Assembly: GCA_029820295.1 (NCBI GenBank)
Contig: JALGVA010000002.1
Coordinates: 51,481 to 115,480, forward strand
Direction: 5' to 3'
Origin: Candidatus Zipacnadia bacterium
GTDB taxonomy: Bacteria; Armatimonadota; Zipacnadia; Zipacnadales; UBA5352
DNA length: 64,000 nucleotides
A program made the position numbers and the translations under genes. The notes under the pieces were generated by a model, which saw only the letters and a list, made by a program, of their open reading frames with translations, was not told the origin of the DNA and did no database searches. Below, piece by piece: positions 26,525 to 36,805 of the stretch (position 1 is its first letter; every line of letters begins with the position of its first letter).

Positions 26525-27670
26525 CTACTCCACCGCGACCAGTTCACGCAGCCACAGCGAGTTGATGACCTCAGTGTTCTCGAGCACCGCGGTGCCGTCG
26601 CCGACCATCACCGTGCTCACCAGATCCATGTCCAGGGCGCCGTTGGGGTCCACCTCGTTGTCACCGAGGTTGAAGCTCGACACCGGGATGGTCAGCGTCT
26701 CCCACCCGCCGGTCGACTCCAGCGGCACCAGGGCGTAGTAGCTGGCCTTGTTCTGCTCGCCCGCCCCCCATCGCTCCTCCACGCTGACGATCAGCGTCGC
26801 CGGGCTGTTGGTCATGGCCTCGACGCGGATGGCCCCCATGCCCGCCAGCGAGCCCGGCGCGACCAGATGCATGATGGCGAACAGCGTGCCCGGCGGGACA
26901 TCGTAGTCAACGCGCAGGGCGTGGCCGCCATCGGCCAGCTCTTCGGAGACGGCGTTCACGTCCCGCCCGCCGATGAAGGCGAAGCCGCGCAGCGGGGGCG
27001 AGTAGTGGCCGATGGTCACGCCCGGGCCTTCCTCTGCCGGGGCCTCGGGGGCGCGCCCGAGCAGGCGGAGATCGTCCAGCCACAGCGTCTGCTCCTCGGG
27101 TGGGTCCACGTGGAACAGCGGCGTGCCCTCCGCCAGCATGCGTAGGAAGCTGTCGGCGTCGAGGAAGCTGACCGTGTTGACCAGGCCCGGGTCGAGCGTC
27201 CCGTTCGGGTCATCGGGGCCGTTCAGGTCCGGGAGGAAGTCGTCCAGGGACAGTCTGTACTCATGCCATGCCCCGGAGTTGCACCAGAGCATGCAGTTGT
27301 AGCGCGGGCCCTCCGGCCCCTCGCTCAGGTTCACCACGATGGGCGTGGACAGCGCGGTGGCGATGGCGAACGAGACCCCGCGCAGGTCCCCGAACTGATC
27401 GACCAGCGGCACCACCAGGGCGCCCGGGAAGCCCCTCCCGGCTCCGCCCGGAGTCGCGGCTTCCTGCATATAGTCCACCTGCAGTGACCGCTCGCCGGCG
27501 AACACGACCTCGGGGTCATCGATGGTGCACATCAGCGCCTCCGCGTCGGCGCTCACGACGCCCGCGGTGTCCTCCTCGAAGTCCAGCAGGAGCAAGGTGT
27601 CATCCTCCTGCGCCCCGGCGAAGCTGCACAGCATGAACGCCATGACTGCGGCGCTCACGAGATCTCTCAT
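26525..27670 (-). CDS. Secreted protein with two tandem carbohydrate-binding-like jelly-roll domains
   Basis: MRDLVSAAVMAFMLCSFAGAQED; internal repeats 'DPNGTLDPGLVNTV...LWLDDLRLL' and 'DPNGALDMDLVSTV...LWLRELVAV'. Confidence 0.75.
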   Translation of the reverse strand: MRDLVSAAVMAFMLCSFAGAQEDDTLLLLDFEEDTAGVVSADAEALMCTIDDPEVVFAGERSLQVDYMQEAATPGGAGRGFPGALVVPLVDQFGDLRGVSFAIATALSTPIVVNLSEGPEGPRYNCMLWCNSGAWHEYRLSLDDFLPDLNGPDDPNGTLDPGLVNTVSFLDADSFLRMLAEGTPLFHVDPPEEQTLWLDDLRLLGRAPEAPAEEGPGVTIGHYSPPLRGFAFIGGRDVNAVSEELADGGHALRVDYDVPPGTLFAIMHLVAPGSLAGMGAIRVEAMTNSPATLIVSVEERWGAGEQNKASYYALVPLESTGGWETLTIPVSSFNLGDNEVDPNGALDMDLVSTVMVGDGTAVLENTEVINSLWLRELVAVE

Positions 27671-27749
27671 AATCGACTCCCTTCACACCGTCGCCGCACC
27701 ACTCTCGTCGGTGTCTACGCGCGAGACCACGCCCGGGTTGCACTTGTGC

Positions 27750-30179
27750 TCAGGCCCCGCCGCCCGCCAGATCGCGCGTCTCCACCAGCTTCCAGCTCTC
27801 ACCGCCATCGGGCGACATGATCACCGCGCGGCGGTTGCCCCAGTGGTCGTTGCGATAGAACCAGTGCGTGGACCAGTAGTCGTAGGAGACGAACAGCCGC
27901 CCGCTCCGGTCGATGGTCAGACGGTGGTAGAAGACGCTGTACTCCGAGAACGCCGCGCGCACCAGCACCCGCGGCTCCTCCCACGGCTGCCCCGGGCGCT
28001 TGCGCTGGTAGGCGAGCGTAGCGTGCGTGCTGTTCGGAAAAGGCTCGCCCGAGCGCCACAGGCGGAAGACCACGTGCAGTGTGCCGTCAGGGCCACAGAC
28101 GAAGCCGATGTAGGTCATGTTCAGGCCCTCGCCCGCGCTCACCGGCTCGGTCCAGCCCGCGCCGGCATCGTTGGGCTGCAGCGAGCGCGCGTATTGGAAG
28201 GGCCGCCCGTGGGTGCCCACGAGCACGTGCAGGAAGCCCTCGCCATCCATGGTGATGCTGGGCGAGTTGTGCACGTCGTTGGGCGGCGGTCCGTATCCGA
28301 TCAGCACGGGTTCTCCCAGCTCACCGGTCTCGCGGTCATAGGTGACGCAGTAGGTGGGCACGCCCGGGACCTCGACCTCCGGGTCGGTGGCCTCGCCCCA
28401 CGCCACGTGGACCTTCGTGCCGCGCGACACCACCGACGACGGGATGCCCGAGTGCGCCGACAGCCCGATGCAGGCGCGCGTGATCAGGATCGGCCGGCCG
28501 ATCTCGATGCGGCCATCGACCTTGCGTGGCACGAACAGCTCGAGGTCGTTGAGGCTGCGCCAGCGCAGGTTCGGGTCGCGGGCGGTGCGGCGGAAGCGCA
28601 CGAGCGGCGGCGGGCCGTCAGGGATGTTGTGCCCGGAGAACTGCTCGATGTCCAGCCCGCCGCGATCGCCGGGCAGCTCATAGGCCGCGAAGGTGCGCCC
28701 GCCGTCCTGCGAGTGCAGCAGCGCGTTGCGCCCCGCGCAGGTCGCAGGCAGGTAGATGTCGCCGTCGCGGTCGAAGGCGATCTTGGTCGAGGCCAGGCCG
28801 ACGGCGCTGCCCTCGAAGGCCTCGGGACGGGAGGTGATCGCGTCCTGCAGGCCCAGGGGCGTCCACTGCCCCTCGCGCCAGGTGGTGATGTCGCCGCCGG
28901 TGCGCATGAACGGTTGGTTGTCAGCGCCGAAGTAGACCTGGTACTGGGTCGGGTAGTCGGGCAGGTAGCCGAACTGGGCGTTCTCGTGCTCGTAGGGATG
29001 TAGCTCGATGGGCATGTCGAGCAGCCCGGTGGCGGGCGCCTCGCCGGCGCGCGCGATGAGCGTCGAGTAGGTCGTGACCTCCGGCGTGTCGGCCGGCGTC
29101 ACCCGCACATGGCACAGGTGCGGCCCCTCGCCCTCGGGCACGGTGAAGCGCACGGTCACCGGCGTCAGCCCGCGCGCGTCGAGGGTCACGCGCTCGGGCG
29201 AGACCTCGACCGGCCACTCCCCGTCGGAAAACTCCAGGCTGAGCGCGAACTCGCGCTCAGCCAGCGCGTTGTTCTGAACCTGCAGCTCGATCTCGCCCTC
29301 AGTACCGGGCTCGCCGTAGACCGTGCGCTGATAGGGAGTGAGCAGCCAGCGGTTCTCGATGAACGCGAACCACGAGGCCGGGTCGGGCGACCAGTAGCAG
29401 GCGTTGTAGATCGGCTCGGCGTCGCCCCACCGCGTGAGGCCGTCGGCGTTGATCGTCGCCCGCATGGCCGGGAAGCGCAGCTCCCACGGGATCGCGTCGC
29501 GGTGCTCACCGGCGGAGATGGTCACCGACGCGTTCCCCTCGGCATCCGGCGTGAGCGTGCCCATGAGCGTGTCGTCGCCCGCGTACAGCTCAACCGGCCC
29601 GGCATCGACCGGCAGCCGAGACAGCTCGACTGCGAACTCGCCCTGGCGCGGGTGAAAACACACCACGCCGGGCCTGTCCGGGCTCTCAAGCACGATGGGC
29701 TCCTGATGGCGCTCGTCACGGTGCCCGCGCGCGGTCTCGATCAGGTAGCGCGGGCAGTTGGTGCGGAAGCCCCAGACCATGTTCTGGCCGTAGCGGTCCC
29801 GCGACACGGTGATGTTCAGCGCGTAGATGCCGGGGCGATCGACCTGCGCGCGCAGCGTGACGGTCGCGGGCGGCCCCAGGCCACTGCCCACCGCCGCGCC
29901 ATCGTCCGGGATAAACTCCTCAGCCAGCACCCGCCGGTCGGGCCCGGCCAGTATCGCGCGCAGCTCGCTCGTGGTGTTGCGCGCGTTGCGGTCGCGCTTC
30001 ACGACCTCGATTACCAGCTCTCCGGATTCGGCCAGGAAGTACACGCCTCCGCAGCCGCCGATGAGCGGCTCGAAGTCAGGCTTGGCCATGGCGACCTCCT
30101 CCGCCGGCTGAGCGGCGCAGAACTGAGATGCGGCGCAAGCGAGCAGCATGAGGGCAAATGCGGATGACCTCGTGGGCAT
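27750..30179 (-). CDS. Secreted BNR/sialidase-like propeller protein
   Basis: MPTRSSAFALMLLACAASQFCAAQPAEE; 'SQDGGRTFAAYELPG', 'PSSVVSRGTKVHVAWGEA', 'NSPSITMDGEGFLHVLVGTHG', 'IMSPDGGESWKLVETRD'. Confidence 0.78.
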   Translation of the reverse strand: MPTRSSAFALMLLACAASQFCAAQPAEEVAMAKPDFEPLIGGCGGVYFLAESGELVIEVVKRDRNARNTTSELRAILAGPDRRVLAEEFIPDDGAAVGSGLGPPATVTLRAQVDRPGIYALNITVSRDRYGQNMVWGFRTNCPRYLIETARGHRDERHQEPIVLESPDRPGVVCFHPRQGEFAVELSRLPVDAGPVELYAGDDTLMGTLTPDAEGNASVTISAGEHRDAIPWELRFPAMRATINADGLTRWGDAEPIYNACYWSPDPASWFAFIENRWLLTPYQRTVYGEPGTEGEIELQVQNNALAEREFALSLEFSDGEWPVEVSPERVTLDARGLTPVTVRFTVPEGEGPHLCHVRVTPADTPEVTTYSTLIARAGEAPATGLLDMPIELHPYEHENAQFGYLPDYPTQYQVYFGADNQPFMRTGGDITTWREGQWTPLGLQDAITSRPEAFEGSAVGLASTKIAFDRDGDIYLPATCAGRNALLHSQDGGRTFAAYELPGDRGGLDIEQFSGHNIPDGPPPLVRFRRTARDPNLRWRSLNDLELFVPRKVDGRIEIGRPILITRACIGLSAHSGIPSSVVSRGTKVHVAWGEATDPEVEVPGVPTYCVTYDRETGELGEPVLIGYGPPPNDVHNSPSITMDGEGFLHVLVGTHGRPFQYARSLQPNDAGAGWTEPVSAGEGLNMTYIGFVCGPDGTLHVVFRLWRSGEPFPNSTHATLAYQRKRPGQPWEEPRVLVRAAFSEYSVFYHRLTIDRSGRLFVSYDYWSTHWFYRNDHWGNRRAVIMSPDGGESWKLVETRDLAGGGA

Positions 30180-30401
30180 GATCTCTCTCCTGATCCGGCC
30201 TTCGCGCGGACAGCAGCGTTTCCTTCGCGACGGGCAGGCCCGCATCCTGCCCACACGGTGGCGCCTCGAGTCCCCAGCTCAGCCTGCCTCGAGCGCGCGG
30301 CTCAGAGGGAGCGCCGGGACCCGCGTGGAACTATGATGGGCACGCCGTGTTGTGGTACTGCAAAGAGCGTCCCTCGGGTGTTTGCTGCGCGAACCCCTTA
30401 A

Positions 30402-30420
30402 GAGAGCGCTGCGCGCTCTC
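30402..30420. promoter_or_regulatory. Perfect inverted repeat GAGAGCGC-TGC-GCGCTCTC upstream of the membrane protein/A2M/VanW block
   Basis: Read directly; lies between the BNR protein (-) and the membrane protein (+). Confidence 0.4.
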
Positions 30421-30445
30421 CATGATGGCTGCAGGAGGGATCGGC

Positions 30446-32077
30446 GTGCAGACGACACCGGCAGCCGTCGCACTGGTCGCAGCCGCCGTTGCGCTCGTGT
30501 ATGCGAACCTCCAGGCCCGCGTCGCGCGGGCCGCGGGCGCGGACGACTCGGAGGGGCCACCCCGCGCATTGCTGATGTGGTATGCAGCGCTCGTGGTCGC
30601 GGGCTTCCTCGCGACTCTCCCGACGCGCCCCCCGTTCGCGCCCGGACTGACCTTCGGCTGGGGTTTCCTCATCGGCGGCCTGGCGGGAGTCTACGCCGCC
30701 TTCGAGGTCGCGCGCTCGTGGCGCAACGGCGCCTGGCTGGCGCGCGCCATCGGCCTCGTCGGCGCCGCCACCGCGGGCCCGGCCCTCATCCTCCTGCTCT
30801 TCGCCGGCAATCCCGACCACGCGCTCATGGGCTGCGCGCTGGGTGCGGTGCTGCTGGCGCTCATCTGGCGCCTGTGCCTGGGGCCGCTGGCCGCGCGTGA
30901 GCCGTCCGGCGACGAGGCGGCCAGCCAGACGCGCGGCGCCGACCTGTTCGCGCTGGTGGCGGTGGCGACGGCGGTCGCCACTCGCCTGGGCGTGGAGCAC
31001 TTCGGAGGCGACGCCGCCGGCCCTCACGGCGCCCTGCGCGCCCTGCCGCCGCTGATCGCCGGCCTGTCGGCGCTGGCGCTGATCGTGCCCTCAGCGTTGG
31101 CGGCCCCCGGACGAGTCGGTGGGGCGCGGCTGCGCGCGCTGCTGGTCGGGCTGGTGGCGGCGGCGATCACGCTGGTGGTCGTGGTGGTGCTGGCGTGGAA
31201 GGTTCTGGGCGTATGGGCGCCGGCGCTCGCGGCGCTGACCGGCTTCGCGGGCTTCGCGCTGATCGCCTGGCTGGCCTGCCCGATCGAGGAGGACGGTGGC
31301 GCGGAGGCGCGCCGCCCGGTGCTCGAGGTCTTCGGCATCGCGCTGGTGGCGCTGGCGATGGTGGCCGTAGGCTTCAAGCTGCTGCACGGTTACGGCGAAT
31401 CGCTGGCGCTGATGGCGGGCATCGCGCCGGTCATGGTGGTAGCCGCGGCGGCAGGGACGGATCGCCGGAGCATGTCGGCGCCACTGCTGGCGGCGGGCTA
31501 CGCGCTGGTGCTGCTGCTCGCGACCTACCGGCTGCTCCTGGAGCATCTCCCGGGCGCCGAACCGCTGCAGATGCAGGCACACTACGACTATTTCGCGCTG
31601 GTGCTGGGGGCGGCGGCCGTCTTCGGGCTGCTGGCGTGGGCCGAGATGGCGCGCCGCGTGGCCGCGCGCGGCGACGAGACCGAGGCCGTGCGGACGCTGA
31701 TCGGCCGCGCGCCGGGGCCGCTGATCGCGGTGGTGCTGGCGCCCATGCTGCTGCTGGTGCTGTGGGGTGAGGGCGCGGTTGGGGGGCTGCTGGTCGGGCT
31801 GGTGATCGCCGAGCTGGCGTGGATGATGGTGGTCGCGTGGAGCACCGGCGCGGATCGCCTCGTGGCCCTGTCGGCGGCCCCGCACGCGGCGCTGGTGGCA
31901 GTGGCGCTGGTTGCGGCGCAGCTCTCTCCGCGCGTTGCGGAGCTGGTGGAGCTGAGCCGGGCGTGGAAGGCCGGCGTGGTGTTGATCGTCGCCGGCGTAG
32001 CGGTGGTGTGGCTGGTGCTGGCGGCGGTGCTGGGCGCGCGGCGGCCGACTGCGGCGGGCGGTGAGAGCGATGCGTGA
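30446..32077 (+). CDS. Polytopic integral membrane protein of unknown function
   Basis: Long succession of hydrophobic segments. GTG at 30446 has the best RBS (AGGAGGGATCGGC-GTG); alternative ATGs at 30422/30425 in the same frame (ORF 30347..32077). Confidence 0.8.
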   Translation: MQTTPAAVALVAAAVALVYANLQARVARAAGADDSEGPPRALLMWYAALVVAGFLATLPTRPPFAPGLTFGWGFLIGGLAGVYAAFEVARSWRNGAWLARAIGLVGAATAGPALILLLFAGNPDHALMGCALGAVLLALIWRLCLGPLAAREPSGDEAASQTRGADLFALVAVATAVATRLGVEHFGGDAAGPHGALRALPPLIAGLSALALIVPSALAAPGRVGGARLRALLVGLVAAAITLVVVVVLAWKVLGVWAPALAALTGFAGFALIAWLACPIEEDGGAEARRPVLEVFGIALVALAMVAVGFKLLHGYGESLALMAGIAPVMVVAAAAGTDRRSMSAPLLAAGYALVLLLATYRLLLEHLPGAEPLQMQAHYDYFALVLGAAAVFGLLAWAEMARRVAARGDETEAVRTLIGRAPGPLIAVVLAPMLLLVLWGEGAVGGLLVGLVIAELAWMMVVAWSTGADRLVALSAAPHAALVAVALVAAQLSPRVAELVELSRAWKAGVVLIVAGVAVVWLVLAAVLGARRPTAAGGESDA

Positions 32078-35000
32078 GCGCGGCCCGTGGCGGACGGTGG
32101 CGCTGGCGGTGGCCGTGGCGGCGGTGGGCGTGGTGCTGGCGTGGCTGGTGATGGGCGAGACCCCGCGCGGGAATCTCATGGGCGTGGTCATCGCCGAGGA
32201 GTTGGGCATCCCCATCCCGGATGCCAGGGTCACTCTGACCCCGGCCCACGGGCGCGGCAGTCAGTTGCGGATCAGGACCGACGCTGAGGGTCGCTTCCGC
32301 TTCGACGACATTGTGACCGGCGGCTGGCGGCTCATGGCCTCGGCGCAGGCGCACACCATGACCGGCCCGCGGCGCGTACAGGTCGATGAGGGCGCGACCA
32401 CGCGGCTGCGCGTGGAGCTGCCCCCGGTCGAGCCCTTCATGAGCCTGTCGATCGCCAACGAGGTGTTCACGCCCGACGAGGAGCCGCGGATCCGCGCCCG
32501 CGGCTTCACGTCGCTGGGCGCGCTCGATGTCTCGATCTACCGCATCCGCGCCGCGGAGATGCAGCAGGGCCGCCCGACGCACCTCGCGGGGCTGCTGGGC
32601 ATGCGCGATCCCTCGCCCGACCGGTGGCCGCTGGAGGGCAGCGACCGACTGGAGCGCGTCAGCCGCCGGACAATGCCCATCACCGGGCGCGAGGCCGAGG
32701 GCATCTTCACCATGCGCCTTGACCTGCCCGGGCTGAAGCCTGGTGTCTACGTGGTGGCGGTCGAGAACGAAGAGCTGCAGCGGATCGCGGTGCTCAACGT
32801 CACCGACCTGGCGCTGGTGTGCAAGTGGTCGGCGCAGGCCCTGCTGGCATGGGCCGTGGACATCGCCAGCGGCGAGCCGCGCGAGGGCGTGCAGATCACC
32901 GCGGTCGCCGACGCCCGGCCGGTTGGCGAGGGCATCACCGGTCCCGATGGCCTGTTCGCGCTGGAGATCGCGGACGCGCCCGACTACGGTCGCGTCACGG
33001 TGACCGCGCGCGCCGGCGACGCCGTCGCGACCGTGGAGACCTGGTCCTACGGCCCGCGCGAGGGTGACGCTCACCGGGTCTATTGCTACACCGACCGCCC
33101 CGCCTACCGCCCCGGCGACCAGGTACACTACAAGGGCGTCACGCGCGCGGTGGACGGCGAGGCGTACAGCGTCCCCGCCGGCGTCCCGGTGCAGGTGCAG
33201 GTGCGCGATGACCTGGACAACCTCATCCACACCGCGAACCTGCGCACCGGCGACTTCGGCTCCTTCGACGGCACACTGCAGCTCCCTGACGCGGCGATCC
33301 CGGGCGTGTACGCGCTCAAGACCTCCATCGCTGGCGAGCCGCATTACAGCGACTTCATCGTCGCCGAGTACCGCAAGCCCGAGTGGGAGGTGAAGGTGAC
33401 GACGCCGCGCGACCGCTACGTGCGTGGCGACGAGATCGAGGTCACCGCCGAGGCCACCTACTTCTACGGCGCGCCCGTGGCCGACGCGTCGGTCGAGTAC
33501 CACGTGACCCGCAGCGAGCAATGGTACTGGCCCGAAGCCGACGAGTGGGACTGGGGCGACTACGACTGGTACGACGACTACGGTGAGGGCGGCGAGGTCG
33601 TGGCCTCGGGTTTCGGCACCACCGACAGCGCCGGGCGCCTGGTCTTCACCGTGCCGACCGTGATGGAGGAGGCCGAGGGCGACGAGGGCTGGCGCATGCC
33701 GAGCGACTACAGCTACCGCATCGAGGTCGAGGTCACCGACCCCAGTCGTCACTCGGTGAGTGCCTCGCATCGGGTGAGCGTGGTGCAGGGCGAGTTCCGG
33801 CTGCAGGTGGAGGCCGACCCCTCGATCCTGCAGGTCGCGGAGACCACGCAGGTCACCATCAAGGCGACCGACCACGACGGCGACCCCGTGCGCGCCAGCG
33901 GCGAGGTGCGGCTCGACCTGACCGAGTGGCGCGGCGCCCAGGAGCGCTTCGAGGCGCGCGAGCACCTCGCCTGGGCCACGGACGAGGCCGGGACGACCAC
34001 GGTCGGCTTCACGCCCGCCGAGGAGGGCAGCTACCGGGTGCTTGCCACCGCCACCGACGCGCGCGGCAATGCGATCGCCGCCGGCGAGTGGCTGTGGGTG
34101 ACGCGCGAGGCGCACTTCAGCTACAACTACCCCTACGGCGAGCTGGACCTGGTGGCCGACCGGCGCAGCTACGAGGAGGGCGACACCGCGCGCATCCTGG
34201 TCAACACCGAGCTGGCGCCGGTCACCGCGCTGCTGACCGTGGAGAGCGACACCATCCGCAGCCATCGGCTGATCGAGCTGCCGGCCACCTCGACCATGGT
34301 CGAGGTGAAGCTGGAGCCGCAGTGGGCGCCCAACTGCTGGATCGGCGTCACCTTCGTGCGCGACAAGCGCTTCGTGATGGATGAGCTGCCGGTGCGCATC
34401 GCGCCGGTGAGCCGGAAGCTGGAGGTGACGGTGGCGAGCGACCGCGAACAGTACGGGCCGGGCGAGGACGCCGTGTTCACGGTGCATGCTACCGACCCCG
34501 ATGGCCGCGCGGCGCGGGCCGAGGTGTCGCTGGCGGTGGTGGACGAGGCGCTGTTCGCGCTCTATCCGGACCGCACGCGCGCGATCGTGGACTTCTTCTA
34601 CCCGCGCCGCGGCCACTACGTGCAGACCGACTTCTCCTTCCCGACGGTCTACCTCGACGGCGCCGACAAGGGCGCGCTGGCGCAGATCGCGACGCGCAGC
34701 CGCTTCGTGGACACCGCGTTGTGGATGCCCTCGGCGGTCACCGACGCGTCCGGCGAGGCCACTTTCCGCTTCGTCATGCCCGACAATCTCACCACCTGGC
34801 GCGCCACCGCACGCGCGCACACCCTCGACACCACCGTCGGTGAGGCCACGCACACCGCGCTGTGCACCCGGCCCTTCCTGGTGCGCCTGGCGGGGCCGCG
34901 CTTCATCACACAGGACGACCGCCTGCGCCTGGCCGCCATCGTGCACAACCGCACCGACGGGCCGCTGCAGGCCGACGTGGGTCTCAGGGCCGATCTGCTG

Positions 35001-36788
35001 GACGTCAGCGGCGGGTCGCAGTCCGGGCAGGTGGCGCCGGGCGAGGCGCGGCGCTTCGAGTGGGAGGTGTCCGCGCCCGCCGTGGGCGACGCCACCGTGC
35101 GCGTGGCGGCGAAGTCCGGCGAGTACGAGGACGCCATGCAGACCACACTGCCCGTGCACCCGCGCGGCCGGCATCGTGTCGAGCAGCGCGCGGGCGTCGT
35201 GCCCTCACGCCAGGTGGAGTCACTCCCCATCCGCGCCGACGCCATCGCGGGCGCATCGGCGCTTACCGTGCGCCTGACGCCCTCGCTGGCCGGTGCGATG
35301 CTCGGATCGCTCGACTACCTCGCGGCCTATCCCTACGGCTGCATTGAGCAGACCACCTCCGCCTTCCTGCCCGACGTGATCATCGCGCGCATGCTCGACC
35401 GGCTCCACCTCGACGCGCCGGGCCTGCGCGAGCGCCTGCCGAAGATGGTGCAGAACGGGCTGCTCAAGATCTACGGCTACCAGCGCAGCGACGGCGGCTG
35501 GGGCTGGTGGGGCTACGATGACGCCGAGCCGTGGATGACCGCCTACGTCGTGTTCGCGCTGCACCAGGCGCGGCAGGCCGGCTATGAGGTCAGTGCGCCG
35601 GTGCTGGGCGACGGCGTGGGGCGGCTGGCGGAGCTTTACGTGAACACCAGGAGCGATGACCACGAGCGCGCCTGGGCCGCGTACGTGCTGGCCCTGGCCG
35701 GACGCGCCGATGTCGTGCGGCGGGGGCGCTCGGGCGAGGGCGTGAAGGAGCTGATCGCTGCCGCCGAGCGCGGGCCCGCGGATGTGCGCGCGCTCACCTG
35801 CCTGGCGCTGCACGCCATCGGCGAGACCGTGGCGGCGCGCGATCTGCTCGACCGGCTGTGGCGCAGCGCCGAGCAGTCGGAGGACATCATCCACTGGGAG
35901 GCGGGCGGCAGCGACTACTGGCGTTCGCCCGACTCGCAGACCACGGCGCTGGCGCTGACGGCGGTCTGCCGGCTCACGCCCGATGATCCGCGCCTGACCA
36001 GGGTCGCCCGCTGGCTGCTGGTCACCCGTCGGGGCGATCACTGGTACTCCACGCGCGACACCGCGTTCGTGCTTTACGCACTGGCCGAGTACCTGCCGCT
36101 GACCGGAGAGGCCACCCCGGACTTCACCGCCACCGTCGAGGCGGACGGCGAGCAGCTCCTGTCGCGGCACTTCACGCGCGCGGACGTTGTCCGACCCGAG
36201 GTGGTCGTGCGCGTGCCTACTGAGCACCTGACTCCCGGCTCCACAGTCGAGGTCGCGATCGACCGCGAGGGTGCGGGACGGCTGTACTACACGGTGGAGC
36301 TGGACCAGTACGTGCCCGAGGATCTCGACCGGCCGCTGGTGAGCGGGACGGGCATCACCATCCAGCGCAGCTACCGCCTCGTGACCACGCGCGCGGAAAC
36401 AGGGGAGACGCTGCGCCGCGAGGCGGTGGGCGAGGCGCGGACGCAGTTCCGCAGCGGCGAGGTGATCGAGGTCACGCTGACCGTGCACAGCGAGCGCGCG
36501 CACGAGTACATGATGCTCGAGGACCCGCTGCCCGCGGGCTGCGAGATTCTCGACCGCGGCAGCGTGCCCATCTGGGAGTGGGACTGGTGGTGGGCCGACC
36601 AGATCCCGCGCGATGACCTGATGGCCTTCGCGCTGCGCGACCTGCCGGCGGGCACGCGCACGCTCAGCTACCGCATGAAGGCGCAGGTGCCGGGGGAGTA
36701 CACCGCGATGCCGCCGACCGCGTGGAACATGTACGATCCGCGCGTACGTGTCACGGGCGCCGCGGACGAGGTGGTTATCCTGCCGTAG
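32070..36788 (+). CDS. Bacterial alpha-2-macroglobulin family protein with thioester motif
   Basis: 1572 aa; 'CYTDRPAYRPGDQVHYKG' (MG domain), 'TDASGEATFRFVMPDNLTTWRATA', thioester 'YPYGCIEQTTS' (35340-35351), then TED-like 'QRSDGGWGWWGYDDAEPWMTAYVVFAL'. Start overlaps the upstream stop by 8 bp. Confidence 0.93.
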   Translation: MRERGPWRTVALAVAVAAVGVVLAWLVMGETPRGNLMGVVIAEELGIPIPDARVTLTPAHGRGSQLRIRTDAEGRFRFDDIVTGGWRLMASAQAHTMTGPRRVQVDEGATTRLRVELPPVEPFMSLSIANEVFTPDEEPRIRARGFTSLGALDVSIYRIRAAEMQQGRPTHLAGLLGMRDPSPDRWPLEGSDRLERVSRRTMPITGREAEGIFTMRLDLPGLKPGVYVVAVENEELQRIAVLNVTDLALVCKWSAQALLAWAVDIASGEPREGVQITAVADARPVGEGITGPDGLFALEIADAPDYGRVTVTARAGDAVATVETWSYGPREGDAHRVYCYTDRPAYRPGDQVHYKGVTRAVDGEAYSVPAGVPVQVQVRDDLDNLIHTANLRTGDFGSFDGTLQLPDAAIPGVYALKTSIAGEPHYSDFIVAEYRKPEWEVKVTTPRDRYVRGDEIEVTAEATYFYGAPVADASVEYHVTRSEQWYWPEADEWDWGDYDWYDDYGEGGEVVASGFGTTDSAGRLVFTVPTVMEEAEGDEGWRMPSDYSYRIEVEVTDPSRHSVSASHRVSVVQGEFRLQVEADPSILQVAETTQVTIKATDHDGDPVRASGEVRLDLTEWRGAQERFEAREHLAWATDEAGTTTVGFTPAEEGSYRVLATATDARGNAIAAGEWLWVTREAHFSYNYPYGELDLVADRRSYEEGDTARILVNTELAPVTALLTVESDTIRSHRLIELPATSTMVEVKLEPQWAPNCWIGVTFVRDKRFVMDELPVRIAPVSRKLEVTVASDREQYGPGEDAVFTVHATDPDGRAARAEVSLAVVDEALFALYPDRTRAIVDFFYPRRGHYVQTDFSFPTVYLDGADKGALAQIATRSRFVDTALWMPSAVTDASGEATFRFVMPDNLTTWRATARAHTLDTTVGEATHTALCTRPFLVRLAGPRFITQDDRLRLAAIVHNRTDGPLQADVGLRADLLDVSGGSQSGQVAPGEARRFEWEVSAPAVGDATVRVAAKSGEYEDAMQTTLPVHPRGRHRVEQRAGVVPSRQVESLPIRADAIAGASALTVRLTPSLAGAMLGSLDYLAAYPYGCIEQTTSAFLPDVIIARMLDRLHLDAPGLRERLPKMVQNGLLKIYGYQRSDGGWGWWGYDDAEPWMTAYVVFALHQARQAGYEVSAPVLGDGVGRLAELYVNTRSDDHERAWAAYVLALAGRADVVRRGRSGEGVKELIAAAERGPADVRALTCLALHAIGETVAARDLLDRLWRSAEQSEDIIHWEAGGSDYWRSPDSQTTALALTAVCRLTPDDPRLTRVARWLLVTRRGDHWYSTRDTAFVLYALAEYLPLTGEATPDFTATVEADGEQLLSRHFTRADVVRPEVVVRVPTEHLTPGSTVEVAIDREGAGRLYYTVELDQYVPEDLDRPLVSGTGITIQRSYRLVTTRAETGETLRREAVGEARTQFRSGEVIEVTLTVHSERAHEYMMLEDPLPAGCEILDRGSVPIWEWDWWWADQIPRDDLMAFALRDLPAGTRTLSYRMKAQVPGEYTAMPPTAWNMYDPRVRVTGAADEVVILP

Positions 36789-36805
36789 CCACGGGACGAG
36801 CGCTG

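Noticed and set aside
33521-33598. Frameshift or assembly error producing the W/D/Y-rich stretch in the A2M
   Set aside because: The reading frame stays open and MG-like sequence resumes on both sides in the same frame, so it looks like a genuine insert.
31431-35174. 1247-aa antisense ORF opposite the membrane protein and A2M
   Set aside because: GC-driven shadow ORF; no recognisable motifs, while the + strand carries clear TM and A2M sequence.
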